This document shows, in pieces, positions 25,634 to 33,144 of a DNA stretch of 64,000 nucleotides. How positions within the stretch are numbered: the stretch's first letter is position 1; each line of letters begins with the position of its first letter. Below the pieces are notes generated by a model. The model worked only from the letters and a program-made list of their open reading frames with translations. It did no database searches and had not been told where the DNA came from. Origin of the DNA: Pelagicoccus sp. SDUM812005 (lineage in GTDB: Bacteria; Verrucomicrobiota; Verrucomicrobiia; Opitutales; Opitutaceae); contig NZ_JARXIA010000014.1 of NCBI RefSeq assembly GCF_031127875.1, positions 113,656-177,655 of the forward strand. Reading direction: 5' to 3'. Position numbers and translations under genes: made by a program.

Positions 25634-25650
25634 ATAACGTAATACGATAT
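25634..25650. promoter_or_regulatory. 17-bp near-palindromic operator upstream of the cbb3-like operon
   Basis: ATAACGTA-A-TACGATAT, matching the perfect palindrome upstream of the sulfite reductase gene in all but one base. It lies 8 bases before the start codon. Confidence 0.6.
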
Positions 25651-25699
25651 AAGTAGTTGGCGTTACGCCATCTGGAGATCCGGGCGAACTTTGGGCCGT

Positions 25700-26062
25700 T
25701 CAGGCCTTTGGCGGGTAAGGGAAGCCGATGCCGTAGGTTTCGGAAAGGTAGATCCCGATTTCCCTTAGGTCGTTGGTGAAGTAGTGTCCACCAGCGTTTT
25801 GGAGTTGGGCGGCGGAGTTGGCGGAAGTGGAGCCAGGCGCGAGCACGAGCACGGGGCAACCTTGGTTGTCGGCGCCGATGAGGTCAACGATGCTGGGACG
25901 TGGACGCTGGAACGGCACGTAGCAAATCTCGACCTTCGATTCTAGTTGCGGATAATATTTGAAAAGCCCGAGGATCTCCGCGCAGCCGGGGCAGTAGAAA
26001 TTTTGGTTTGGTTCGCCGTCCGCGAAATCGGCTTGGATGATAAAGAGTTTGTCGTGCTGCAT
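25700..26062 (-). CDS. DUF3088 family protein
   Basis: I chose the ATG at 26062 because a Shine-Dalgarno (CGGAGGG) lies 6 bases before it; the frame runs upstream to 26164. The product has 120 residues and a thioredoxin-like pattern: FADGEPNQNFYCPGCAEILG, where CPGC is the CxxC, then PRPSIVDLIGADNQGCPVLVLA. This fits DUF3088, whose function is unknown. It lies upstream of the cbb3-like operon on the same strand, but the palindrome between them suggests a separate promoter. Confidence 0.8.
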   Translation of the reverse strand: MQHDKLFIIQADFADGEPNQNFYCPGCAEILGLFKYYPQLESKVEICYVPFQRPRPSIVDLIGADNQGCPVLVLAPGSTSANSAAQLQNAGGHYFTNDLREIGIYLSETYGIGFPYPPKA

Positions 26063-26179
26063 GGTTTCCCTCCGTCCGTTTGTCGTTTGCGAAACGCTGG
26101 CTTGTCCCAGCGTTATTCGATCGTAGTGAGGCGAACCGAAAATAAACTGGATGTAAATGTCCAAATAAAAAAATTCTGT

Positions 26180-26598
26180 TCAGTTGGTGAAGAGTTGGGT
26201 GAAGGCGTGTTCGGTGATCATGGCGGCGACGGGGTTCTTGACGCGGCGCTCGTCGGTGATGGCGTAGAAGTCGCTGCCGCACTCCTCGACCTTGGCGATG
26301 ACCTTGAGTCCGTAGTGCTTGAGGGCGGCTTGGTCGACTGCGGTGTGCACGGTGGTGAAGCCGAGGTCGCCCGCGGCGGCCACTTCCATGAGGGTGGAAT
26401 ACTCGAACTCGCCTATGGAGAGGGGGCGAGTTTAATGTAGGTCGAACCAGGTCTCGAGCACCCAGCAGATGGCCATGTTTTCGTTCTGCGGGAGGACTGG
26501 TGCGTCGTGAAGAGGTTGGTGACTGTTTTTTTTGGGGGGGGGCGAGCTTGGGGTTGTCGCAGAAGGTGATCCCAGAGTGGCCAAGGCGATGGTTGAGT
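26180..26598 (-). pseudogene. NhaR-type LysR regulator, decayed 3' half
   Basis: The minus strand encodes the C-terminal half of an NhaR-like LysR activator in pieces: NHRLGHSGITFCDNPKLA near 26540-26594, a middle part in another frame (LHDAPVLPQNENMAICWVLETW), and GEFEYSTLMEVAAAGDLGFTT through ERRVKNPVAAMITEHAF to the stop at 26180. A homopolymer tract (C-run plus A-run near 26530) and a second indel near 26430 break the frame, and the N-terminal DNA-binding half is missing. No nhaA is nearby. Confidence 0.75.
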
Positions 26599-26787
26599 AT
26601 ATTAAATTAATGGATACTGTTAGCAGGCGCGTGCAGCGAGCACAAGATCAAGTTAGTGGGCATGTAGCTGGTTGATTGGGTCCGAGTGTTCTCTTCGGCT
26701 GGGCGGCGAAGGCTGACGGTTTTTACGGCGGTCCAAAAGTAGGGCAGGTGGTAGTTGGAAAGATCCATAGACTTTTGTAAGGGATAG

Positions 26788-26828
26788 GAAAAAGCTAAGA
26801 GAACGTTCGATAGATAGTCATAGACAAA
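26788..26828 (+). promoter_or_regulatory. Conserved upstream element of small paralogue B
   Basis: Blocks GAAAAAGCTAA and AGTCATAGACAAA, matching those at 21826-21855 but starting 28 rather than 17 bases apart. Confidence 0.4.
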
Positions 26829-26863
26829 GTGATGGCGGCGGCGTATGATTCGGGCCGTTTGAG

Positions 26864-27160
26864 ATGAACACAATGGGTAATATCACAGTTTGCGAGCCGT
26901 TCGCTGGGGCCTATGGGAGGCGGACGGTGGAGTGCCGTGGGGCGGACAGGGGTCCGACCTCAGGCGCTTCGCTTGTGATGGCACGAAAATTTCCGCCGTC
27001 GCTCGGACGGGCAAGGGGCTACGTGGCTTTGCTGGATGCGGTCGCCTTGCGGATTCCGGGGTATGGGAGCGACGAGAGTCTGAATGACCTGCTTCCGGAA
27101 GCGAGCTTGCTATTGCTTGCCCTTACGGAAGTGAAGCTGCCGCGGAAGGAACTCACCTAA
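26864..27160 (+). CDS. Small hypothetical protein, paralogue B of the 21891 gene
   Basis: A 98-residue ORF starting MNTMGNIT, with an RARGYVALLDAVAL helix that resembles RRLGGYVGLVDALV in the 21891 protein, and a shared upstream element. The N-terminal half is Gly/Arg-rich, the C-terminal half hydrophobic-helical (ASLLLLALTEVKL). I do not recognise a family. It precedes stress-type genes (HPF-like, Rnk-like). Confidence 0.4.
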   Translation: MNTMGNITVCEPFAGAYGRRTVECRGADRGPTSGASLVMARKFPPSLGRARGYVALLDAVALRIPGYGSDESLNDLLPEASLLLLALTEVKLPRKELT

Positions 27161-27322
27161 GCCTCTAGCGCTTTCTTCCGGGGCGAAGCAGTTTCGAGCA
27201 GCTTTCGTTGCTTGCGAATGGTCGCAGCACATCCGCGTGAAAGGGCTTATTGCTAGATCGGACGACCGCGTGGTTTGGGCGCGTAACTGAATTGTATATT
27301 TTTAACTGATTAATGAAACGCT

Positions 27323-27712
27323 ATGAATAATGAAAGGATAAGGATTGAGGGGTACGGAGTACGCGTATCCAGCCTATTGATACGGTTTGTGGAAAGGCGC
27401 AGCGCTTCTCTTTTTTCGAAGAATCGAAACCTCGCTCAATTGACCATCGAGATCTTCAGCAAGAGCGCGCTTCCGAACCGACCGGATCTTCGGGTTCGCG
27501 GCATCGCTTCTTGGAAGGATAGGGAAATTGAAGTCTTCGGCAGCGGAATGACTGCTTACCTTGGCCTCGCTTCCATGTTGGACAAGCTCGACGAGGCCTT
27601 GAGGGAGGCCCGTTGGGAGGACGATTTCAGAGCGAGCCGGCTCGTTGACGCAATGCGTGCTGTTTTGCCCGTGAAAGTATTCTCGCGTCCTGCGCTCGCT
27701 GGAGTTCGTTGA
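27323..27712 (+). CDS. HPF/RaiA-like ribosome-associated protein
   Basis: A 129-residue protein with the beta-alpha-beta-beta-beta-alpha layout of ribosome hibernation factors: N-terminal IRIEGYGVRVSSLLIRFVERR, a central beta sheet (RVRGIASWKDREIEVFG) and a C-terminal helix ASMLDKLDEALREARW. The length matches short HPF/YfiA proteins. These bind 30S and inactivate ribosomes under energy limitation. Basic residues of the ribosome face are fewer than in E. coli HPF, so the call is by fold pattern. A strong double hairpin follows. Confidence 0.7.
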   Translation: MNNERIRIEGYGVRVSSLLIRFVERRSASLFSKNRNLAQLTIEIFSKSALPNRPDLRVRGIASWKDREIEVFGSGMTAYLGLASMLDKLDEALREARWEDDFRASRLVDAMRAVLPVKVFSRPALAGVR

Positions 27713-27783
27713 ACTACTAGGGCAAGATGGAGAGGAAGCCCGTCCCATGGTTCGCGCAGGGCGAAGAGACGAGAACGACGTAG

Positions 27784-27818
27784 GAAGCCAGCTTGATCCG
27801 CCATGGTTGGCTGGCTTC
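27784..27818 (+). repeat. Inverted repeat upstream of the terminator
   Basis: Arms GAAGCCAGC and GCTGGCTTC around a 17-base loop, 72 bases after the HPF-like stop. It may help termination or protect the 3' end. Confidence 0.45.
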
Positions 27819-27835
27819 TGTCATGTGAAAAAAAA

Positions 27836-27870
27836 GTCACCGGTCCTCGGCGAGGACCGGTGACCCTTTT
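27836..27870 (+). terminator. Strong rho-independent terminator after the HPF-like gene
   Basis: Perfect 13-bp stem GTCACCGGTCCTC / GAGGACCGGTGAC with loop GGC, preceded by eight A and followed by CCCTTTT. The A-run makes it usable on the opposite strand as well. Confidence 0.85.
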
Positions 27871-27909
27871 AATACGGAAAAACATTAAACTTAATAATGT
27901 TATAAAGAA

Positions 27910-28332
27910 ATGAAACAAAACCCTAGTATATACCTATCAAAAAGTGATCACGAAGCGTTGTCCTTGTTGCTGCGAGCTATCAAGCATCCGCAGGGGACGG
28001 CTTTGAAGCTGAAGGAGGAGATTTCGCGCGCGATCGTGTTGGGAGACTCTCAAGTGCCTATGGATTCGGTAGGGCTCAACAGCTCGGTCCACCTTGAGGA
28101 TTTGGATTTGAACGAAGTGGAGACGTACGAGTTGACGATGCCAAGTCGGGCCAACCCGGACTTCAATCGCGTGTCGATTCTCGCTCCGTTAGGAGTCGCT
28201 TTGCTTGGGGTACGCGCAGGCGAAGACTTTATGTGGAGCACGCCAGGCGGGCTTAGGCGCTTGCGAGTGGTGAGCGTTACTCGGGAGTCGAAGTCGAGCA
28301 AGGTGCACGGGCCTTACTGCTTGACCTCGTAG
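27910..28332 (+). CDS. Rnk/GreA C-terminal-domain protein
   Basis: A 140-residue protein with the layout of Rnk, an RNA polymerase-binding protein related to GreA/GreB: N-terminal helical arm (SKSDHEALSLLLRAIKHPQG) and an FKBP-like C-terminal domain (VGLNSSVHLEDL, RVSILAPLGVALLGVRAGEDFMWSTPGG). The SILAPLGVALLGVRAGE motif is diagnostic of the GreA/Rnk C-terminus. Likely role: modulation of transcription or nucleotide metabolism under stress. The aldo/keto reductase-like gene follows 24 bases later. Confidence 0.85.
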   Translation: MKQNPSIYLSKSDHEALSLLLRAIKHPQGTALKLKEEISRAIVLGDSQVPMDSVGLNSSVHLEDLDLNEVETYELTMPSRANPDFNRVSILAPLGVALLGVRAGEDFMWSTPGGLRRLRVVSVTRESKSSKVHGPYCLTS

Positions 28333-28356
28333 AACAATCTAGGAGGGCACACGGCG

Positions 28357-29295
28357 ATGAAGAAAATACAATACGGACGCACGAACTTGCGGGTTTCTCA
28401 ACTTTGCCTCGGCACGGGACGGATCGGTTTCTTGAGTGATCGAGCCTCTGCTTTCGAGGTGCTCGATACCTTTGTCGAGCAGGGGGGGAACTTTATCCAG
28501 TCGACCTCGCACGCGTACCTTCCGTCGTGGGAGTGCAATCCCGAACAATCAGAATCGCTGGTTGGCGATTGGCTGAACGCGAACTTGAATTACAGGGAAG
28601 AGCTTGTAGTCAGCGCGCGAATACGGTGCCCGCAAGGCGCCAGTGGCCTCGAGCTCGAGCACTCTATAAGGTCGCAGATTGAGCTTTCCCTCAAACGTTT
28701 GGGAGCACGCTACTTGGACATCGTGCTCTTGGATTGGTCGACTGGCTTTTTTCCAACTTACGAAGTGATGTCAGTGCTGGAACGCCTCTCCGACCGGGGG
28801 CTGTTGCGGTACGTGGGCTCGATTGGTTTTCCGTGTTGGAGAATCGCCGAATGGCTGGGCAGGGGAGCCCAGCCCTCGCGTATGAGGCTTGAGTCCGCCC
28901 ACTTGGACGGACCTTTCACGCAATGTTGCTTGGAGGAACTGACTCGTGAACATCGCGTATCGCTGGTCGTGCGCTGGCCCTTTACGGATGGTTATGAGCC
29001 GCTCTTCAGCACCGCCCGTCAGGATTTTGGCAAGACCTCTTTCCAATTGGGTTTGGCCTGGCTTTTTTCGAAGGAGAGCATCTGTTCTGTCCAGTTCAGT
29101 CCCAAGGTGAAGTCGCAGCTGGATTCCGCGATCGAGGCATCCCGGGCCAGCCTGAGTTCCGAGGAGCTTTCGCGAATAGAGGCAGCCTATATGAATTGCG
29201 CTTTGCCTCCTCACTGTCCGATGTCCGGCGAGTTTATAATAGGCGAAGAAAGCGCAGCGGAAGCTCTGAACGGAGGCAGGCTGAGCGTTAACTAG
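28357..29295 (+). CDS. Aldo/keto reductase-like protein with altered catalytic residues
   Basis: A 312-residue TIM-barrel protein of the AKR fold (MKKIQYGRTNLRVSQLCLGTGRIGF start; SLKRLGARYLDIVLLDW). A good Shine-Dalgarno (GGAGGG) precedes the ATG. Catalytic residues differ from the family: the Asp of NFxDTA is Gln (NFIQSTSHAY), the Lys of the VxTK strand is Arg (VVSARIRC), and the His of the LxxxH strand is Asp (IVLLDW); only the Tyr remains. Classical NADPH reduction is therefore doubtful. It may be a binding or regulatory protein derived from an AKR. It is probably cotranscribed with the Rnk-like gene. Confidence 0.78.
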   Translation: MKKIQYGRTNLRVSQLCLGTGRIGFLSDRASAFEVLDTFVEQGGNFIQSTSHAYLPSWECNPEQSESLVGDWLNANLNYREELVVSARIRCPQGASGLELEHSIRSQIELSLKRLGARYLDIVLLDWSTGFFPTYEVMSVLERLSDRGLLRYVGSIGFPCWRIAEWLGRGAQPSRMRLESAHLDGPFTQCCLEELTREHRVSLVVRWPFTDGYEPLFSTARQDFGKTSFQLGLAWLFSKESICSVQFSPKVKSQLDSAIEASRASLSSEELSRIEAAYMNCALPPHCPMSGEFIIGEESAAEALNGGRLSVN

Positions 29296-29416
29296 GGAGT
29301 CGTTTTCAAAACCCAAAGTTGGTTCTCGTTCCTAAAAGGATATTGACATCCAATTAGAAAATGGGAGGCTGGTCTTAATGAGGACAAAAAGGTCCTATTA
29401 CAGAGTCTATTGCGTT

Positions 29417-30142
29417 ATGAGTCACGTACCCAATGTATTTTCGCCGGAAGGCACACCGTTAATTGACCGTACGGTCGGGGAGCTTGTTGCGGAACGCCCG
29501 GGGCGTTCGCGTGTTTTCCAAGGCCTCGGGATGGACTTTTGCTGCCAAGGCAACAAGACGCTGGCGCAGGCTTGCGAGAAGAAGGGCTTGAAGCCGGAGT
29601 TTGTCGCTCAATTGCTCGAGGAAGAGGGGAAGCAGAAGGCAAGCGAAGGAAGCAACCCTGCAAGCCTGCCGCCCGCGGAGCTTTGCAACTACATCGTGTC
29701 GACGCACCACCAGTTCTTGAGGGACGAGTTGCCGCGTCTGTTTGCCATGTCGCAGCGCGTGGCCCACGTGCACGGAGGGCATACGCCCTCGCTTGTGGAG
29801 GTGTTCGAAGTGTTTATGGGTCTGGCCAAGGAATTGGAGGACCACATGGGTAAGGAGGAAAAGGTGCTTTTCCCAGCGGTGGCGAAACTGGCAGCGGGAG
29901 AGGGCGCTGGACTTGATTCCCTGGATGGTCCGATCGAGTGCATGTTGCACGAGCATGACGACGCGGGGGCTGCCTTGGCCAAGCTGAGAGAGCTGACCAA
30001 CGGTTTCACGCCCCCGCCGGAAGCCTGCAATACCTACCGCGCCTTGTTCGCTGGGCTAGCTGATTTGGAGGAGGACATGCACAAGCATATCCATCTGGAG
30101 AATTCGGTGCTCTTCCCGCAGGCCCTGCAAATGGCGGGCTAG
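29417..30142 (+). CDS. ric: Iron-sulfur cluster repair di-iron protein (RIC/ScdA/YtfE)
   Basis: I chose the ATG at 29417 (MSHVPNVF...); an earlier ATG at 29378 has a better Shine-Dalgarno (GGGAGG, 9-base spacing) and would add 13 unusual residues. About 241 residues. The N-terminal ScdA_N domain has TVGELVAERPGRSRVFQGLGMDFCCQG, followed by a hemerythrin-like four-helix bundle with HHQFLRDELPRL, HVHGGH, EDHMGKEEKVLFP, EHDDAG and HKHIHLENSVLFP as di-iron ligands. It repairs Fe-S clusters damaged by NO, which fits the denitrification setting. A CopD-like gene follows 40 bases later. Confidence 0.92.
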   Translation: MSHVPNVFSPEGTPLIDRTVGELVAERPGRSRVFQGLGMDFCCQGNKTLAQACEKKGLKPEFVAQLLEEEGKQKASEGSNPASLPPAELCNYIVSTHHQFLRDELPRLFAMSQRVAHVHGGHTPSLVEVFEVFMGLAKELEDHMGKEEKVLFPAVAKLAAGEGAGLDSLDGPIECMLHEHDDAGAALAKLRELTNGFTPPPEACNTYRALFAGLADLEEDMHKHIHLENSVLFPQALQMAG

Positions 30143-30182
30143 CGATTTGAAATAGCGCAAAAATCCGGCAAGTTTCCGTTCG

Positions 30183-30632
30183 ATGAATCTCTACGGTCTA
30201 CTCATCGTTCTGCATCTGCTGGGAGCAAGCGTATGGGTGGGCGGGCACTTGGTGCTCGCCTGTTCTGTATTGCCGAAGGCGCTACGAACGCGCGATGCTG
30301 ACGCAGTGCGTCGCTACGAGGCGGGCTACGAGCGAGTCGGCATCCCCGCCTTGATTGTGCAAGTGATCACGGGGATTTGGCTCTCCTACATGAAGTTGCC
30401 GGATGCCAGCATGTGGTTCGATTTTTCGAATCCGGTCGGCCGCCTGATCGGCATCAAGCTGATTCTGCTGGCTGCGACCATTGGCTTGGCGATAGACGCT
30501 CGCTTGAGAATAATCCCCAAGCTGAATAACGACAATCTGGTTTCTCTGGCGTGGCACATCGTCCCTGTGACCTTGGTTGCCGTGCTGTTCTTGGTCGTGG
30601 GCGCCTCTTTCCGAATCGGTTGGCTGTATTGA
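30183..30632 (+). CDS. CopD-like membrane protein
   Basis: A 149-residue protein with four membrane helices: LYGLLIVLHLLGASVWVGGHL, GIPALIVQVITGIWLSY, IGIKLILLAATIGLAID and LVAVLFLVVGASFRIGWLY. Histidines in helix 1 (HLLG, GGHL) fit the CopD-like family, which is linked to copper or heme handling. It follows the RIC gene and probably shares its promoter. Whether it transports copper or acts in NO/heme physiology is not visible. Confidence 0.8.
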   Translation: MNLYGLLIVLHLLGASVWVGGHLVLACSVLPKALRTRDADAVRRYEAGYERVGIPALIVQVITGIWLSYMKLPDASMWFDFSNPVGRLIGIKLILLAATIGLAIDARLRIIPKLNNDNLVSLAWHIVPVTLVAVLFLVVGASFRIGWLY

Positions 30633-30832
30633 GGGGTGAATACGAGGAATCGCGTCTTCGGTGCCGATTTTTTTCCTCCTGAATTTAAGGCTGCAGCTTG
30701 CGGCAAGCCGCGTTGCCGGACAAGAAAATGATTCAGGCGTTGCGGCGTGCATCGAGCGGCAGCCCTACGATTGGTCCAACGCGGTGGAAGTCGCAACCAA
30801 GGGTTTCCTGTCATGCGACGCTCGACGTGTCG

Positions 30833-31330
30833 CTAGTTGAGGCTGGAGCGGGGAAGCAGGACCTTGTCTTCTGCAAGAATCTGCTCGTGGAGGTTGTCGG
30901 CGAGCTCGTCGAGTAGTCGATGGAAGCGGTGTGCGTCGGCGGTACCAGCGACTTCGGCAAGGTGGTTGGCGAGGGATTGGAGGTCGCTCAGCGACTCTTG
31001 CAAGGATTGGTGCTGGTATCGCAGGCGGTTGGATGTGGCTTTGTCGACGCATGGCGTATCCAATGCGTGGATGCCTTCACCGTAGACGTCTTCTTCGAGT
31101 ATGTAGTGATGCAGTAGCTCGCGCACGAAGTCTTGCAGGGCAAGGCTGATCTCGTCGAAGAGAATGAGGGCGCTGGGGTCTATGGTGTAGGGCAGGCGGA
31201 TGAAGGCTTGCTGCAGGTTCGTCAATTGGTCGTTCTCTAGTAGCCGATGGGCTCGCGTGACGTGTCGCGCCACTTTTTCGAGCGAACTGGTGCGGAGTCG
31301 GCGTAGGAGCTTGTGTGCGTTTCTTTGCAT
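30833..31330 (-). CDS. Hemerythrin-like di-iron protein
   Basis: A 165-residue four-helix bundle with hemerythrin-type ligands: HVTRAHRLLENDQ, LHHYILEEDVYGEGIHAL, HQSLQESL and HEQILAEDKVLLP. Such proteins bind O2 or NO in the cytoplasm. The gene has its own FNR/DNR-type palindrome (31420-31433) with a plausible -10 (TTAAAC) 21 bases away, so it belongs to the NO/anoxia regulon. About 200 bases separate it from the converging CopD-like gene; nothing else is seen there. Confidence 0.88.
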   Translation of the reverse strand: MQRNAHKLLRRLRTSSLEKVARHVTRAHRLLENDQLTNLQQAFIRLPYTIDPSALILFDEISLALQDFVRELLHHYILEEDVYGEGIHALDTPCVDKATSNRLRYQHQSLQESLSDLQSLANHLAEVAGTADAHRFHRLLDELADNLHEQILAEDKVLLPRSSLN

Positions 31331-31419
31331 GATTGCTCGTGTGGTGACGGTTCCTCAAGCTCTAGTAGCTTGCCTTTTGGGTTATGCCTGCAGTTTAACG
31401 AAACGCGAGGTACTCGACT

Positions 31420-31433
31420 TTGACCTAGGTCAA
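31420..31433. promoter_or_regulatory. FNR/DNR-type box (hemerythrin)
   Basis: Perfect palindrome TTGAC-CTAG-GTCAA, the TTGAY-N4-RTCAA class. It is centred about 41 bases before the transcription start predicted from TTAAAC (31398-31393, minus strand). Confidence 0.75.
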
Positions 31434-31490
31434 GGTTTAGGGCGAGATTCTGCGTTTTAGAGCAATTTCCGTTTGGTCTGACGCAGAGAA

Positions 31491-31513
31491 TCGCGTGACA
31501 AGCACGCTCCCAC
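31491..31513. repeat. Dispersed hairpin repeat, copy 1
   Basis: TCGCGTGACAAGCACGCTCC plus CAC; GCGTG/CACGC can pair. The same 23-mer with one change occurs at 51859-51881, and a diverged inverted copy at about 51791-51815. Intergenic in both places; REP-like. Confidence 0.5.
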
Positions 31514-31559
31514 ATCGACTTGTGTGATGGGGTTAGCGACTGCTTAAACCGGAAATGCG

Positions 31560-32030
31560 CTAAGCGGAAGCCTGCTTCGGCTTGCGAGGGGCACGGAGAG
31601 GAAGGTCGATTCCGAGGGGCACTGATTTGGAGCGCGTTTTGAGCAAGTCCGCTACCAAGGTGTTTTTGAAGGCGGCTTCGACCGTTTTGACCGCGTCGTT
31701 GAGGCCGCGATGCATGGGGCAAAGGCAGGTGCCGTGCTCCTTGAGCCCGAGGGGGCAGGAGTGAATGCGTTGGATCGGGTCGACTGCGTTGATGACATCC
31801 AAGACGGTGAGCCCGTCGGGGGAGACGTTGAGACGAATGCCGCCGCCGGTGCCGCGCTGGCTCTTGGTGATGCCGGACTTGGCGAGCAGTTGGAGCACTT
31901 TTGACTGGTAGTCGAGAGGAGTGCGAGTGCCTTCCGCGATCTGCCGGGTTGTTTGGGATTCGTCGGGAGTCTGCACCAGCCAGACGACGGCTCTGAGCGC
32001 ATACTCGGCAGTATCGGAAATCACTTTCAT
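31560..32030 (-). CDS. Rrf2-family regulator with Cys cluster
   Basis: I chose the ATG at 32030 (MKVISDTAEYALRA), the normal Rrf2 start. The protein has 156 residues, a winged helix (TTRQIAEGTRTPLDYQSKVLQLLAKSG), and three cysteines in CPLGLKEHGTCLCPMH near residues 95-110, the pattern for an Fe-S cluster in IscR/NsrR-like proteins. In this setting an NO sensor is likely. It lies 71 bases downstream of cyoE. A paralogue with conserved promoter sequence, broken by a frameshift, is at 57904-58373. Confidence 0.88.
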   Translation of the reverse strand: MKVISDTAEYALRAVVWLVQTPDESQTTRQIAEGTRTPLDYQSKVLQLLAKSGITKSQRGTGGGIRLNVSPDGLTVLDVINAVDPIQRIHSCPLGLKEHGTCLCPMHRGLNDAVKTVEAAFKNTLVADLLKTRSKSVPLGIDLPLRAPRKPKQASA

Positions 32031-32101
32031 AGTTGAAGTAAGTGGATGAGAATGTCCTGTTCGGCAAGTTATACTTTCGGGAGGCGGGTTATGCCTTCGC
32101 C

Positions 32102-33013
32102 TCAATACGGAATGCAAGCTCCCGTCAGGGCGATAGGAAGGTAGCGAATGGTAGCGAAGAAAAGCCGCTTTGAGCTCTGCTCGCTTTTGCTACGACAGAA
32201 ACGGAAGGCGGCGAGAGTGAGGTCGCTGCCAGCCAAGGTGGCAGCGATGAGCAGCGGCAGGGCGGCTAGCCCGAACCCATAGAGCACGACGGGGAGGGCG
32301 AGCAGGGCTAGCGAATAGCCAAGGGTCCAGCGGGCAGTTTTGCGGCCGTCGTCGTCGCGGGTGGAAAGCAGCCGGAAGCCGGCGTTGCGGTAGTCAGCCC
32401 GGTAGCGCCAACCGATGGCGTAGAAGTGCGGCATTTGCCAGACGAGTATAATCGAGAACAGCGAAACTCCAATGGGCGCCGTGGGATTGCCCGTGGCAGC
32501 GGTGCCGATCAGGGGTGGCAAGGCTCCTGAGAGGGCGCCGATCTCGGTGGCCCAGCGGGTGCGGCGTTTGAGGGGCGTGTATACGAAACCGTAGACCAGA
32601 ATAGTGGTGAGGGCTAGGAAGGCGGAAATGGTCGAAACCATCGTGCCCAAAGTTAGGATACCGATGAATGACAAGCTGGCGCTGAACAATAGAGCTGAGC
32701 GGGGGCTGACCTGGCGGGCTGGCAGCGGACGTTGGCAAGTGCGTTCCATGCGGGCGTCGAGTTCGCGTTCGAGCCACTGGTTGAGGGACAAGGCTCCACC
32801 GGCGGAGCAGCTTACGCCGAAGAGAGTGACGCAGGCGTGCAGCAGTCCATGTCCATCGGCGGTGGCAACATAGGTGGCGATGGCGGTGAGTATGGTGAAA
32901 AAGGCGAGGCGCGGTTTGGTTAACGCGAAAAGGGCGCGTGCCGCTGCCGTCGCTTCCGCGGCGGAGCGTTTCGCTAGCGGAGCAACGGCTTGTTGAACGT
33001 AGTCGGGCTTCAT
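32102..33013 (-). CDS. cyoE: Protoheme IX farnesyltransferase (heme O synthase)
   Basis: A 303-residue UbiA-type prenyltransferase with about nine membrane helices. The first Asp-rich motif is NQWLERELDARMERTCQRP (near residue 78) and the conserved YTPLKRRT and WQMPHFYAIGWRYRADY segments are present. It converts heme B to heme O, needed for heme A/O terminal oxidases. An FNR/DNR box (33048-33061) and a -10 TACAAT at 33025-33020 predict transcription starting at the ATG itself. Its position beside the CuA-type NOR operon suggests that enzyme uses heme O or A, which is inference. Confidence 0.93.
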   Translation of the reverse strand: MKPDYVQQAVAPLAKRSAAEATAAARALFALTKPRLAFFTILTAIATYVATADGHGLLHACVTLFGVSCSAGGALSLNQWLERELDARMERTCQRPLPARQVSPRSALLFSASLSFIGILTLGTMVSTISAFLALTTILVYGFVYTPLKRRTRWATEIGALSGALPPLIGTAATGNPTAPIGVSLFSIILVWQMPHFYAIGWRYRADYRNAGFRLLSTRDDDGRKTARWTLGYSLALLALPVVLYGFGLAALPLLIAATLAGSDLTLAAFRFCRSKSEQSSKRLFFATIRYLPIALTGACIPY

Positions 33014-33047
33014 GGCTCCATTGTAGGCTAGGTCGGCCTAGTTTGCT

Positions 33048-33061
33048 TTGATGTACATCAA
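33048..33061. promoter_or_regulatory. FNR/DNR-type box (cyoE)
   Basis: Perfect consensus TTGAT-GTAC-ATCAA; -10 TACAAT lies 22 bases away on the minus strand, and the predicted start of transcription coincides with the cyoE ATG. Confidence 0.85.
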
Positions 33062-33093
33062 GTTAAGAGCGAGCCAGGTTTCGGGCGGTTTCT

Positions 33094-33107
33094 TTGATGA
33101 AGATCAA
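33094..33107. promoter_or_regulatory. FNR/DNR-type box (NOR operon)
   Basis: TTGAT-GAAG-ATCAA; -10 TGTAAA at 33128-33133, 20 bases on. The predicted start is about 33142, three bases before the ATG at 33145. Confidence 0.85.
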
Positions 33108-33144
33108 GGAACTCGATCCCAGACGAGTGTAAAGTTCCGCCGTT

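Noticed and set aside
29344..29357. TTGACATCCAAT near the RIC gene as an FNR/DNR box
   Set aside because: Half-sites have the wrong spacing and only partial symmetry; not counted in the regulon.
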